The notes beneath the pieces are model-generated. The model saw nothing but the letters and a program-made list of their open reading frames with translations, was not told the DNA's origin and searched no databases. 37,417 nt of DNA from Pseudomonadota bacterium (GTDB lineage: Bacteria > Pseudomonadota > Alphaproteobacteria > Rhizobiales > Xanthobacteraceae), in assembly GCA_023404705.1 (NCBI GenBank), contig JAEYAU010000193.1, positions 1 through 37,417 of the forward strand, in the 5' to 3' direction. The position numbers and the translations under genes were made by a program. This document shows positions 15,760 to 24,010 of this stretch, one piece after another; within the stretch, counting starts at the first letter, position 1, and each line of letters begins with the position of its first letter.

Positions 15760-17340
15760 TTACTGGTTGAGCCAGACCTCGGCGAGGTCCTGCCCCAGAT
15801 TGTGGCTCGGCGACATCTTCCAGCCCATGACGACCTTGTGGGTCGGCACGATGCGGTGCCACCACAGGATCGGCTCCTGATAGGCCTGCTCGAAGGCGCG
15901 CTTCTCGAAGGCGCGGATGAGCGCCTTACGCTTCTCGACGTCACGCTCGCGGATATGCTCGTCGTAGAGCTTGTCGAGCTCGGCGTCATTGGAGCGCGAC
16001 AGGTTCTGCGGCGAGCGCGAGTGCGAGAGATACTTCGCGAGCGCCAGCGTCGTGTCGTCCATGAACAGGTTGGTGAAGTCGATCGCGACCTCGTAGTTGC
16101 CCGAGTTGAGCGTCGCGAGATAGGGCGCCGTGTCGGACTGCTTGTGCTCCACGGTGACGCCGATCTGCCGCCACTGGTCGACCAGGAAGATGCCGGCCGG
16201 CGTATAGGGCATCGCGAGATTGCGGTTGTGCAGCGTGAACTTCAGGTCCGGCACGCCGGCTTCGGCGAGCAGCTTCTTCGCCTCCGCGCGCGCCTTCGCC
16301 ATGTCCTTGGAGAAGCCGGGCAGCTTGACGAGCTCTGCCTCCGGCGTCGCAAGCGGCGAGCCGGGGCGCACGACGCCGCCGACCGAACGCAGCGTCGAGA
16401 TGCGCGAGAGGCCCTGGCTGCCGCCCCAGCGGTCGATCGCCATCAGCAGCGCCTTGCGCACGCGGATGTCGTCGAAGGGCTTCTTCTCGGTGTTGAAGGC
16501 GACCAGGAGGTTGAGCGTCCAGCTCTGCTCCTCGATGCGGATCTTGTCGCCCATGGCCTGGACCAGCCGGTCGCGCTCGGCCGGCGAGATGCCCCGGAAT
16601 TCGGCGAGCACCTGGCCGCCCTGCAGCGCGTTGAGCATCGCGGCCGCCTGCAGCGTGAACACGCCCTTGAAGCCGTCGAGATAGGGCAGGCCCTTCTTGA
16701 AATAGCTCTCGTTGCGCTTGCCCGCGACGTGGCTGCCCTTGATGTGCTCGACGAAGGTGAACGGGCCGGTGCCGTTGATCTTGGTCTTGGGCGAATTCGG
16801 ATCGGCCGCGAGATCCTTGGCCGAATAGATGCAGTTCCACGGCGAGGCGAAGTGCTCGAGCATGGAAGCGTTGACGGCCTTCATCTTGAACACGACCGTG
16901 TTCGGATCCGGCGTCTCGATCGCGTCGATATCGCCGAAGGTCGCCTTGCGCGGCGAGACCACGCCCTGCGGCGGATTGCGCATGCGGTCATAGGTGGCCT
17001 TCACGTCGGCCGAGCTGAACGGCGTGCCGTCGTGGAATTTGACGCCCTCATGGAGCTTGAACGTGTAGGTCAGGAAATCCGGCGAGACCGTCCAGGACTG
17101 CGCGAGATCGCCTTCGACCTCGGGGAACTTGTCGAGGTTGAAGCGCAACAGCGTCGAATAGAATGGCGACGAGAAGTGCAGGGTCGCGTAGGTCTCGCTG
17201 CCGTGGCAATCGTAGTGGGGCGTCTCGGCGCTGATCGCGAAGACGAGATTGCCGCCCTTTTTCGGCGTCTGCGCCTGCGTCGGGCTTGCGAACGCAAGCG
17301 CGCCGCCGATCAGCGCCAGGGCCATGAGCTTCTGATACAT
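15760..17340 (-). CDS. ABC transporter substrate-binding protein, family 5 (SBP_bac_5)
   Basis: A 526-residue periplasmic binding protein. The signal peptide covers about residues 1-23 (LALIGGALAFASPTQA, cleavage before QTPKKGG). The segments VEGDLAQSWTVSPD, YTFKLHEGVKFHDGTPF and FNTEKKPFDDIRVRKALLMAIDR are hallmark stretches of DppA/OppA-type binding proteins. It captures solute for the DppB/DppC permeases encoded downstream. The ATG at 17340 has a GGGAGGA ribosome site. It sits 42 bp after the fused ATPase gene, an unusual order because ATPases normally come last. No residue lets me name the ligand. Confidence 0.95.
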   Translation of the reverse strand: MYQKLMALALIGGALAFASPTQAQTPKKGGNLVFAISAETPHYDCHGSETYATLHFSSPFYSTLLRFNLDKFPEVEGDLAQSWTVSPDFLTYTFKLHEGVKFHDGTPFSSADVKATYDRMRNPPQGVVSPRKATFGDIDAIETPDPNTVVFKMKAVNASMLEHFASPWNCIYSAKDLAADPNSPKTKINGTGPFTFVEHIKGSHVAGKRNESYFKKGLPYLDGFKGVFTLQAAAMLNALQGGQVLAEFRGISPAERDRLVQAMGDKIRIEEQSWTLNLLVAFNTEKKPFDDIRVRKALLMAIDRWGGSQGLSRISTLRSVGGVVRPGSPLATPEAELVKLPGFSKDMAKARAEAKKLLAEAGVPDLKFTLHNRNLAMPYTPAGIFLVDQWRQIGVTVEHKQSDTAPYLATLNSGNYEVAIDFTNLFMDDTTLALAKYLSHSRSPQNLSRSNDAELDKLYDEHIRERDVEKRKALIRAFEKRAFEQAYQEPILWWHRIVPTHKVVMGWKMSPSHNLGQDLAEVWLNQ

Positions 17341-17382
17341 CTGCAGTCCTCCCTCGGGTTCTCGTGTTCTTCTGGTTTCTCG

Positions 17383-19440
17383 TCACACCTTGATGCACGC
17401 CGCGAGATGGCCGGTGCGTTTCGCTTCCAGCGGCGGCACCACCTCACGGCATTCCTGGCTCGCCAGCGGACAGCGCGTCGAGAACACGCAGCCCTGCGGC
17501 GGTGACGAATGGCTCGGCAGCTCGCCCTTGATCAGGCGCGGCGCGCGGCCCTTTTCGATGGTCGGATCCGGCACCGGCGCGGCGTCGAGCAGCAGCTTGG
17601 TGTAGGGATGCAGCGGCTCGCGATAGAGCGTGTCGCGGTCCGCGACCTCCATCACGCGCCCGAAATACATCACGACCACGCGGGTGGAGATATGGCGGAC
17701 GACCGCCAGGTCGTGCGCGATGAACAGGTAGGCGAGCCCGTGGCTGCGCTGCAGCTCCTCGAGCAGATTGATGATCTGCCCCTGGATCGAGACGTCGAGC
17801 GCCGAAACGGCTTCGTCGCAGACGATGAAGGACGGCTCCATGGCGAGCGCGCGGGCGATGCCGACGCGCTGGCGCTGCCCGCCCGAGAGCTGATGCGGAT
17901 AGCGCGCCGCCATCTCGCCGCGCAGCCCGACCTGCAGCAGCAGGTCCTCGACGCGCTCCTTGGCGCTGCGGCCTTTGCCGAGCAGGCCGTAGACATGCAG
18001 CGGCTCGGCGATGATCTGCCCGACCGTCATCCGCGGATTGAGCGAGGAATAGGGGTCCTGGAAGATCACCTGCACCTTGCGGCGGATCGCCTTCATCTCG
18101 GCCGCCGAGGCGTTCGCGAGATTGATGCCGCCGAACTGGATCTCGCCCGAGGTCGGGTCCTCCAGCCGCAGGATCAGGCGGCCGACCGTGGTCTTGCCGC
18201 AGCCGGACTCGCCGACGAGGCCGAGCGTCTCGCCGGCGCGGATGTCGAAGCTCACATCCTCGACGGCACGCACCGTGCTGAGGGTGCCGCGGAGCCCACT
18301 GCGGATCTCGAAATGCTTGGTGAGGTGGCGCACCGAGAGGATCGGCGGTTTCTCGGCCGCATCAGTTGCCGTGATCTCGCCCCCGCTCGCAGCCCAGGCG
18401 ATGAGCCCCGCCGCGATCTCGGCGTGCCGGTGGCAGCGCGAAAGGCCGCCCGTATCGGTCGCCGCGAGCGGCGGCGCCTGATCGCAGATCGGCAGACGAT
18501 AGGGACAGCGCGCCGCGAAACGGCAACCCTCGGGCAGCTTGGCGGCGTTCGGCGGCAGGCCTTCGATGGTCTCGAGCTTGGCGCCGCGCGGCCGGTCGAG
18601 CCGCGGGACCGAGCGCAACAGGCCCATGGAGTAGGGGTGGCGCGGCCGGTGGAAGACCGCGTCGGCGTCGCCTTCCTCCACGACCTGGCCCGCATACATC
18701 ACGACCACGCGGTCGGCGTAGCGCGCGACCACGCCGAGATTGTGCGTGATGATGATCAGCGCGATGTTGAGCCGGCGCGAGAGGTCCTTCATCAACTCCA
18801 GGATTTGAGCCTGGATGGTGACGTCGAGCGCCGTCGTCGGCTCGTCCGCGATGATGAGCTTCGGATTGCAGGCGAGCCCGATCGCGATCATGACGCGCTG
18901 GCGCATGCCGCCCGAGAACTGGTGCGGATACTGGTCGAGCCGCCGCTCCGGATCCGTGATGCCGACGAGGCGCAAGAGCTCGACAGCGCGCGCGCGCGCC
19001 TCCGCGGGCGACATGCCGAGATGGATCTCGAGCGGCTCGCAGATCTGCAATCCGATCGTGAGGATCGGATTGAGCGACGTCATCGGCTCCTGGAAGATCA
19101 TCGAGATGTCGCGGCCGCGCAGCTCGCGCATCTCGTCATCGTCGAGTTTCAGAAGATCGCGGCCCTGGAAGCTGATGCGCCCGTGCGGAATGCGCGACGT
19201 ATGCCGCGGCAACAGCCGCATGATCGAGAGCGCTGAGACAGATTTGCCGGATCCGGACTCGCCGACGACCGCCACGACCTCGCCCGGCTTGACGTCGAGG
19301 CTCAAGCCTTCGACCGCGCGCACGGTTCCGCGCGACGTGACAAAATGGACGTGCAGGTCCTCGACCTCCAGAAGAGGTGAGACCTTCGATACGTCCACGC
19401 GCTTTGGCTCCGTTCCCGCCCGGCTCTCGACGATTGTCAC
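17383..19440 (-). CDS. Fused dipeptide-type ABC transporter ATPase (DppD-DppF in one chain)
   Basis: A 685-residue protein with two complete ATPase domains, like GsiA and YejF. Domain 1: Walker A GESGSGKS (60-67), signature FSGGMRQR (175-182), Walker B LIIADE (195-200). Domain 2: Walker A GESGCGKT (410-417), signature LSGGQRQR (518-525), Walker B FIVCDE (538-543). Each half ends in an oligopeptide-transporter C-terminal segment with four cysteines (Cys306, 312, 319, 336 and Cys651, 657, 664, 682), a pattern reported to hold a [4Fe-4S] cluster in DppD-type ATPases. It powers import through the permeases encoded downstream. The start is GTG at 19440 with a weak AAAAGAA ribosome site, so the true start is slightly uncertain. 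Confidence 0.95.
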   Translation of the reverse strand: MTIVESRAGTEPKRVDVSKVSPLLEVEDLHVHFVTSRGTVRAVEGLSLDVKPGEVVAVVGESGSGKSVSALSIMRLLPRHTSRIPHGRISFQGRDLLKLDDDEMRELRGRDISMIFQEPMTSLNPILTIGLQICEPLEIHLGMSPAEARARAVELLRLVGITDPERRLDQYPHQFSGGMRQRVMIAIGLACNPKLIIADEPTTALDVTIQAQILELMKDLSRRLNIALIIITHNLGVVARYADRVVVMYAGQVVEEGDADAVFHRPRHPYSMGLLRSVPRLDRPRGAKLETIEGLPPNAAKLPEGCRFAARCPYRLPICDQAPPLAATDTGGLSRCHRHAEIAAGLIAWAASGGEITATDAAEKPPILSVRHLTKHFEIRSGLRGTLSTVRAVEDVSFDIRAGETLGLVGESGCGKTTVGRLILRLEDPTSGEIQFGGINLANASAAEMKAIRRKVQVIFQDPYSSLNPRMTVGQIIAEPLHVYGLLGKGRSAKERVEDLLLQVGLRGEMAARYPHQLSGGQRQRVGIARALAMEPSFIVCDEAVSALDVSIQGQIINLLEELQRSHGLAYLFIAHDLAVVRHISTRVVVMYFGRVMEVADRDTLYREPLHPYTKLLLDAAPVPDPTIEKGRAPRLIKGELPSHSSPPQGCVFSTRCPLASQECREVVPPLEAKRTGHLAACIKV

Positions 19441-19537
19441 GCGACTATTCTTTTGTCTGCTTGAGCTGGGGCAGCTTATACCGGGTCCACGGCCCCCGCC
19501 ACCAGAGCCGATTGCCGCGCCAGGGCGCTTCGCGCAC

Positions 19538-19565
19538 GAAAGGCCGCGGAGAGCCGCGGCCTTTC
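19538..19565 (-). terminator. Strong hairpin downstream of the DUF1236 gene
   Basis: GAAAGGCCGCGG (19538-19549) pairs perfectly with CCGCGGCCTTTC (19554-19565) around a 4-nt loop. It starts 29 nt after the DUF1236 stop on the minus strand. The 3' arm ends CCTTTC, giving only a short T-run, so termination may be incomplete. The remaining gap (19441-19537) must hold the promoter of the ABC operon; I could not pick clear -35/-10 boxes. Confidence 0.6.
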
Positions 19566-19594
19566 ACGATTCCAAGTGCCGTTAGGGAACGCCG

Positions 19595-20146
19595 TCAGCT
19601 TGTCGGAATCAGCGCAACGATGCGCCTGGACTGCTTCTCGACGACCACGACCTGGTTGTTCACCACGAGATACTGGTCGTCACGATAGGCCGGCAGCGCC
19701 TCGGCGAGCTCGCGCGGCATGTCCTGGAGCTTCACGTCACGCGGGACCGCGGCGCCGACCGAGAGCGTGAAGTTGACGCGATCGGTCTGCGCGCCCTGCT
19801 GCTTGACATAGTCGGCGACCGCCTGCCGCTGCTCCGGGCTGAGCTGCACGCTGTTGCTGGCGCTCTCGCTGATCTGGCGTGCCCGCTTGCCCGAGTCGCC
19901 ACCTTCCGTGGTTGCGCGCGCATCGGTCTCGGGTGTCGGCCGGGTCGACTTCGCGACCTGGCTTTCGCCTTCGCCCTGGTTGGAGCGCGTTCCGGTCGCG
20001 GCGGTCGGCGGGCTGGTCTGCGGATTGCCGGAGTTCGGTAGCAGCGGCCAGACAACGACCGCCGCGAGCAGGATCAGGGCGACGACGGCGCCTCCGTAAA
20101 ACAGGCGGCGGGTGCCGCGTCGCTGCTCTCGAGGTGATGGGATCAT
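19595..20146 (-). CDS. DUF1236-domain protein with one N-terminal membrane helix
   Basis: A 183-residue protein. Residues 1-16 are basic, 17-36 form a membrane helix (GGAVVALILLAAVVVWPLLP), 37-95 are a Ser/Thr/Pro/Gly-rich linker, and the C-terminal 65 residues match DUF1236: VNFTLSVGAAVPRDVKL, then PAYRDDQYLVVNNQVVVVE and IVALIP. DUF1236 domains are frequent in exported proteins of Rhizobiales and have no known function; here the domain would face the periplasm. I place the start at the ATG at 20146 because AAGGAGG lies 5 bases upstream; an ATG at 20161 is embedded in that site. It begins 22 bp after the PoxB-like gene and is followed by a hairpin, so the two form a bicistronic unit. Confidence 0.82.
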   Translation of the reverse strand: MIPSPREQRRGTRRLFYGGAVVALILLAAVVVWPLLPNSGNPQTSPPTAATGTRSNQGEGESQVAKSTRPTPETDARATTEGGDSGKRARQISESASNSVQLSPEQRQAVADYVKQQGAQTDRVNFTLSVGAAVPRDVKLQDMPRELAEALPAYRDDQYLVVNNQVVVVEKQSRRIVALIPTS

Positions 20147-20168
20147 CTGAGCCTCCTTCATTCCGCGA

Positions 20169-21926
20169 TCACTTGGCCTTCATCATGCTCTTCGCGGGTT
20201 CACGCGCGATGTTCGCTTCGATCTTCTCGTGGCCCGGCGTCTCGGGCAGCGCCTGCTTGAAGTTCTTGGCATAGTCCGGCGGCATCTTCGGCGGCATCAT
20301 CGGCTCGAAGGCATCGACCACTGCCTCGATCACGACCGGGCCGTCCTCCGCGAAGGCGCCGTCGAGTACGCCATGAATCTCATCCGGCGTGCGGATCGTG
20401 TAGCCACGCCCGCCCATGGCCTCGGCCGCCTTGGCGAAGTCGATCGGCTGCAGCTCGCAGCCGAACTGCGGATTGCCGAGGAACATCATTTGCTCCCAGG
20501 CGATCTGGTTGAGCATGTTGTTCTTGATCACCAGCACCTTGAGCGGGATGCGGTAGCGCACCGCGGTCGAGAACTCGCCGAGCTGCATCGCAAATCCGCC
20601 GTCGCCGACCACCGCGAAGATCGGCCGGCCCGGAAACGCGATTCCCGCCGCGATCGCATAGGGAAGCCCCGTCGCCATGGAGGCGAGCGCTCCCGACACC
20701 GCGAAGGCCTGGCCCTCGCGCATGGCGATGTGGCGCGCGGCGAGCTCGGTGTTCTGGCCCGAGTCCGTCGCGAGCACCGCATTCGCGGGCAGGCGATCGC
20801 CGAACGCCTTCGCGACTGCCTGCGGCTTCATCGGCGTCGCCGTCATGCTCTCGGACTGCGCCATCATTTCGCGCCAGCGGCGCATGCCGGCCTGCGCCTC
20901 CTCGAGGAAGCCGCGGTCCTGCTTGCGTTTCAGCTTGGCATTGAGCAGCCGCAGCGTCTCCGCCGCGTCGCCGACGAGCCCAACCTCGACCGGATAGCGC
21001 AAACCGATGCGCTGTCCGTCGCGGTCGATCTGCACGCCGCGCGCCTCGCCGGGCTTCGGGTAATATTCGACGTAAGGAAACGTCGAGCCGACGATCAGCA
21101 GCGCGTCGCAGCGCTCCATGATTTCCTGGGAGGGCAGGGTGCCGAGAATGCCGATGCCGCCAGTCGTGTGCGGGTGATTGTCGGGCAACACGGCCTTGCC
21201 GAGCAGCGCTTTCGCGACCGGGGCCGCCAGGAGTTCCGAGGCGAGCGCGAGTTCGGCGCGCGCCCCGAGCGCGCCGCGGCCCGCCAGGATCGCAACTCTG
21301 CGCGCCCCATTGAGGAGCGTGGCCGCCTCATCCAGGTCGCGCTCGTTCGGCAGCCGGCGTCCCTCGAACCAGCGGTTCGGCGTGTGACCGGGCTGGTTGC
21401 GCTTGGAGCGCTGCGCCTTGTCGAGGGATTGTTCCTGAATGTCGTTGGCGATTGCGAGATGCGCAACACCGCGGCGAGACAAGGCCGAGCGGCAGGCGAG
21501 CCCGGCGACGCTCTCCATATGCGCCGCATCGGTGACTTGCGCGTTGAAGATCGCGACATCGCCGAACACCCGGGTGAGATCCACGTCTTGCTTCGTGAAG
21601 GTCTCGATCAGGTCGTGATACTGCTGCCCCGTGATAGCGAGCACGGGCGCCTGATCGAGCTTGGCGTCGTAGAGTCCCGCGAGCAGATGAGCGCCGCCCG
21701 GACCCGAGGTCGCGAGGCAGACGCCGAGCTTACCGGTCCATTTCGCATAGGCGCAGGCCATGAAGGCGGCCGACTCCTCGTGCCGCACCTGCACGAAGCG
21801 AATCCGCTCCTGCCGCGTGCGCAACGCCTCCATGATGCCGTTGATGCCGTCTCCGGGGAGGCCGAAGACGACATCCACGTCCCAGGCGATCAGCGTGTCG
21901 ATGAGGATATCTGCCGCGTTCGGCAT
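20169..21926 (-). CDS. Thiamine-diphosphate-dependent enzyme, pyruvate oxidase/dehydrogenase (PoxB)-like
   Basis: A 585-residue protein with the three-domain order of PoxB and acetolactate synthase: N-terminal pyrimidine domain with catalytic Glu50 (VQVRHEESAAFMA), central cofactor domain (about 195-330), and C-terminal pyrophosphate domain with the ThDP/Mg motif from GDGGFAM (441-447) to NN (469-470). Overall similarity is to PoxB, which converts pyruvate to acetate and CO2 with quinone as acceptor. The C-terminal ANIAREPAKSMMKAK differs from the E. coli lipid-binding tail as I recall it. Related oxalyl-CoA or sulfoacetaldehyde enzymes cannot be excluded. It is transcribed with the DUF1236 membrane protein and is divergent from a Bug protein. 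Confidence 0.85.
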   Translation of the reverse strand: MPNAADILIDTLIAWDVDVVFGLPGDGINGIMEALRTRQERIRFVQVRHEESAAFMACAYAKWTGKLGVCLATSGPGGAHLLAGLYDAKLDQAPVLAITGQQYHDLIETFTKQDVDLTRVFGDVAIFNAQVTDAAHMESVAGLACRSALSRRGVAHLAIANDIQEQSLDKAQRSKRNQPGHTPNRWFEGRRLPNERDLDEAATLLNGARRVAILAGRGALGARAELALASELLAAPVAKALLGKAVLPDNHPHTTGGIGILGTLPSQEIMERCDALLIVGSTFPYVEYYPKPGEARGVQIDRDGQRIGLRYPVEVGLVGDAAETLRLLNAKLKRKQDRGFLEEAQAGMRRWREMMAQSESMTATPMKPQAVAKAFGDRLPANAVLATDSGQNTELAARHIAMREGQAFAVSGALASMATGLPYAIAAGIAFPGRPIFAVVGDGGFAMQLGEFSTAVRYRIPLKVLVIKNNMLNQIAWEQMMFLGNPQFGCELQPIDFAKAAEAMGGRGYTIRTPDEIHGVLDGAFAEDGPVVIEAVVDAFEPMMPPKMPPDYAKNFKQALPETPGHEKIEANIAREPAKSMMKAK

Positions 21927-21937
21927 GCGCGCCTCGC

Positions 21938-21963
21938 GTTATCCTTGTCGTTTCGCTGATAAC
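21938..21963. promoter_or_regulatory. Inverted repeat in the PoxB-like/Bug divergent promoter region
   Basis: GTTATC (21938-21943) and GATAAC (21958-21963) form a perfect inverted repeat with a 14-nt spacer, 12 bp upstream of the PoxB-like start. It could be an operator or paired -10-like hexamers. The rest of the 131-bp gap also has a GCCGCC-GGAC-GGCGGC hairpin near 22020. Confidence 0.3.
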
Positions 21964-22057
21964 AAGTGAGCCGCGTGATTGGTTCAGTTGCGGCCGAGGG
22001 CCGAACCGTGGAACTCTGCCGCCGGACGGCGGCCACGGACCGCCAAGGGAGTAAAAG

Positions 22058-23032
22058 ATGAGCATGCTTGCGCGGGCGCTCCTGGCCCTCACACTCAGCT
22101 TTCTGCCGACGCTCGGTCTCGCCCAGGATTTTCCTAACCGTCCGATCAAGCTGGTCGTTCCGTTCCCGCCCGGCGGCCCCAACGACATCATCGCGCGCGT
22201 GGTCGGCCAGCGCATGCAGGAGCTGCTCGGCCAGCCCGTCGTGGTCGAGAACCGCGCCGGCGCCGGCGGCGTGCTCGGCACCGATGCGGTCGCGAAGTCG
22301 CCGCCCGACGGCTACACGATCGCGATCACCAGCGCGGGCGCGCTCGCGATCAGCGCCAGCCTGCAGGAGAAGGTGCCCTACGACTCCACCAAGGACTTCC
22401 GGGCCGTCACTCTGGTGGCCAAGGTACCCGAGCTGCTCGTGCTCGCGACCAACGTCCCGGCCGGCTCGCTGCCGGAGCTGCTGGCGCTCGCCAAATCGAA
22501 GCCGGGCCAGCTCAACTTCGCATCGTCCGGCTCCGGCAGCATGCCGCATCTCGCGGGCGAGCTGCTGCGCCTCGAAGGCAAGGTGGACATCGTGCATGTG
22601 CCGTATCGCGGCGCCGCGCCGGCCGTGAACGACATCCTGGGCGGACAGGTGCAGATGGTCTTCCTCGACCTGCCGGTGCTGCTGCCGCATGTGCAGGCCG
22701 GCAAGGTCAAGCCGATCGTGGTCGGCAGTAAGGAGCGCGTGCCGACGCTGCCGGACGTGCCGACGACAACCGAAGCCGGCTTGCCGAAGATCGAAGCCGA
22801 GAACTGGTACGGCATGGTCGCGCCCGCCGGCACACCTGACGCCGTCATCGGCAAGCTCAACAAGGCCGCAGTCGATGCGCTGCGCAGTCCCGAGGTGAAG
22901 GACAAGCTTTCGGCCCAGGGCGCCATCCTGGTCGGCGACACGCCCGAGGAGTTCGCGGCCTATATCAAGAGCGAGATCAAGAAGTGGGGCGACGTCGTGA
23001 AATCCGCGGGCGTGAAGGTCGGCGGGAACTAG
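22058..23032 (+). CDS. Bug/TctC-family periplasmic substrate-binding protein
   Basis: A 324-residue protein of normal Bug length. The signal peptide (LARALLALTLSFLPTLGLAQ) is followed by DFPNRPIKLVVPFPPGGPND, the family signature, and VVENRAGAGGVLGTDAVAKS and HVPYRGAAPAVNDILGGQVQ are further conserved blocks. Bug proteins deliver carboxylates or other small molecules to TctAB permeases or act as sensors; no tctA or tctB is in the window, so it is an orphan. The ATG at 22058 has a GGGAG ribosome site. It ends 3 bp before the convergent TetR gene. The partial gene at the left edge is a paralogue. Confidence 0.93.
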   Translation: MSMLARALLALTLSFLPTLGLAQDFPNRPIKLVVPFPPGGPNDIIARVVGQRMQELLGQPVVVENRAGAGGVLGTDAVAKSPPDGYTIAITSAGALAISASLQEKVPYDSTKDFRAVTLVAKVPELLVLATNVPAGSLPELLALAKSKPGQLNFASSGSGSMPHLAGELLRLEGKVDIVHVPYRGAAPAVNDILGGQVQMVFLDLPVLLPHVQAGKVKPIVVGSKERVPTLPDVPTTTEAGLPKIEAENWYGMVAPAGTPDAVIGKLNKAAVDALRSPEVKDKLSAQGAILVGDTPEEFAAYIKSEIKKWGDVVKSAGVKVGGN

Positions 23033-23035
23033 TTC

Positions 23036-23617
23036 TCACGCGCGCGCGTCCAGCAGGGCGTCGACGAAGGTCACGGCCGACTCCTTGAGCTGCTTGCGGC
23101 TGTATCCGGCGCGCTCCATCACGGCGATCCCGCGCGTGTAGGTGACGACGACGCGTGCGAGCCGGCTGGCATTGGCCGCCGACAGCTTGCCGGGTCCGGC
23201 GCCGATCGCTGCGGCGACCAGCTGCTCCAACCGACCCAGCACGTCCTGCACGCGCTGGCGCACCTCGGCGCTGCAGATCGCCGCGTTGAGCGCGGTGCGC
23301 GTCGTCAGGCAACCGCGGGCAGGGGAGCCGCTCGTCATGTTCGCGATGATCATGTCGAAGAAGGCGTGCAGCCGGTGCGCGGCGTCGCCCTCGGCCAGCG
23401 CCTTGCTGGCTGCCTCGAGGAATTGCTCCGCGTACTGCTCGTAAGATTTGAGGAAGATCGCTTCCTTGTCCCCATAGGCGTTGTAGAGGCTGCCGCGCTG
23501 AACGCCTGTCGCCGAAGCGAGGTCCTGCATCGTCGCGTCGTGCAGGCCTTTCCGCCAGAACACGTCGAGCGCGATTGCGATCACTTCCTGCTCGTCGAAC
23601 TGACGCGCACCCGCCAT
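23036..23617 (-). CDS. TetR-family transcriptional regulator
   Basis: A 193-residue TetR/AcrR protein. The DNA-binding part is residues 6-55: helix 1 DEQEVIAIALDVFWRKG, then HTH DATMQDLASATGVQRGSLYNAYGDKE. The C-terminal ligand domain has the common GCLTTRTALN turn (about 102-111). The ATG at 23617 has a strong GAAGGAG ribosome site. Its promoter is embedded in an array of three identical-format palindromes (23648-23699) shared with the divergent DUF1127 gene, so it very probably represses itself. The inducer is unknown; the convergent Bug gene is a neighbour but not obviously a target. Confidence 0.93.
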   Translation of the reverse strand: MAGARQFDEQEVIAIALDVFWRKGLHDATMQDLASATGVQRGSLYNAYGDKEAIFLKSYEQYAEQFLEAASKALAEGDAAHRLHAFFDMIIANMTSGSPARGCLTTRTALNAAICSAEVRQRVQDVLGRLEQLVAAAIGAGPGKLSAANASRLARVVVTYTRGIAVMERAGYSRKQLKESAVTFVDALLDARA

Positions 23618-23647
23618 GCATTCACTCCTTCGTGTTCGTCTCCATTC

Positions 23648-23699
23648 TTGACACTATCGTCAAATTTGACAATCTTGTCAAGATTGACGCGAGTGTCAA
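23648..23699. promoter_or_regulatory. Three phased operators and TetR promoter
   Basis: Three 16-bp palindromes share the format TTGAC-N6-GTCAA: TTGACACTATCGTCAA (23648-23663), TTGACAATCTTGTCAA (23666-23681) and TTGACGCGAGTGTCAA (23684-23699). Their starts are exactly 18 bp apart. On the minus strand, TTGACA (23676-23681) and GATAGT (23653-23658) with a 17-bp spacer make a good sigma-70-type promoter for the TetR gene, lying within operators 1 and 2. The DUF1127 gene starts 34 bp beyond operator 3. Confidence 0.8.
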
Positions 23700-23733
23700 A
23701 GATAGCGTCGCGTCGCCGAGCCCGGAGAACATC

Positions 23734-23994
23734 ATGGCGAGCCGGTTGCAAGTGAAGGGCGTTTTAACCGCCGGCTATGCGGCAGGCGAGAGCCGAGGTG
23801 ACGCGCTGGCTGTGCCGCTTGCGGGAGTGGCACGTCGCTGCGCGGCGCTTTGCGCGGTCATCGCGGTGCACTTTCGCAAGTGGCGCGAGGACCAACGGAC
23901 CTGGGATGCGCTCGCGCATCTCGATGACCGTCAGTTGAAGGAATTCGGGATCCATTCGCGGCCGCCCGAGCTCACCCGGCGCGAATTTCCGTGA
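23734..23994 (+). CDS. DUF1127-domain small protein
   Basis: An 86-residue protein whose C-terminal half is a DUF1127 domain (about 46-80: HFRKWREDQRTWDALAHLDDRQLKEFG). DUF1127 proteins are small, Arg-rich and common in Alphaproteobacteria; some have been linked to RNA turnover and nutrient-stress control, but most have no known role. The N-terminal 40 residues are Ala/Gly-rich and not conserved to my eye. I place the start at the ATG at 23734, after GGAGA; the open frame continues upstream to 23575 but that part runs through the operator array. It is divergent from, and likely controlled by, the TetR gene. Confidence 0.82.
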   Translation: MASRLQVKGVLTAGYAAGESRGDALAVPLAGVARRCAALCAVIAVHFRKWREDQRTWDALAHLDDRQLKEFGIHSRPPELTRREFP

Positions 23995-24010
23995 CGGCGC
24001 GCGGGAAACG

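Noticed and set aside
14731..17505. 924-residue plus-strand open frame across the ABC operon
   Set aside because: Antisense to three well-supported transporter genes; composition (His, Asp, Arg, Gln-rich) is that of a shadow frame.
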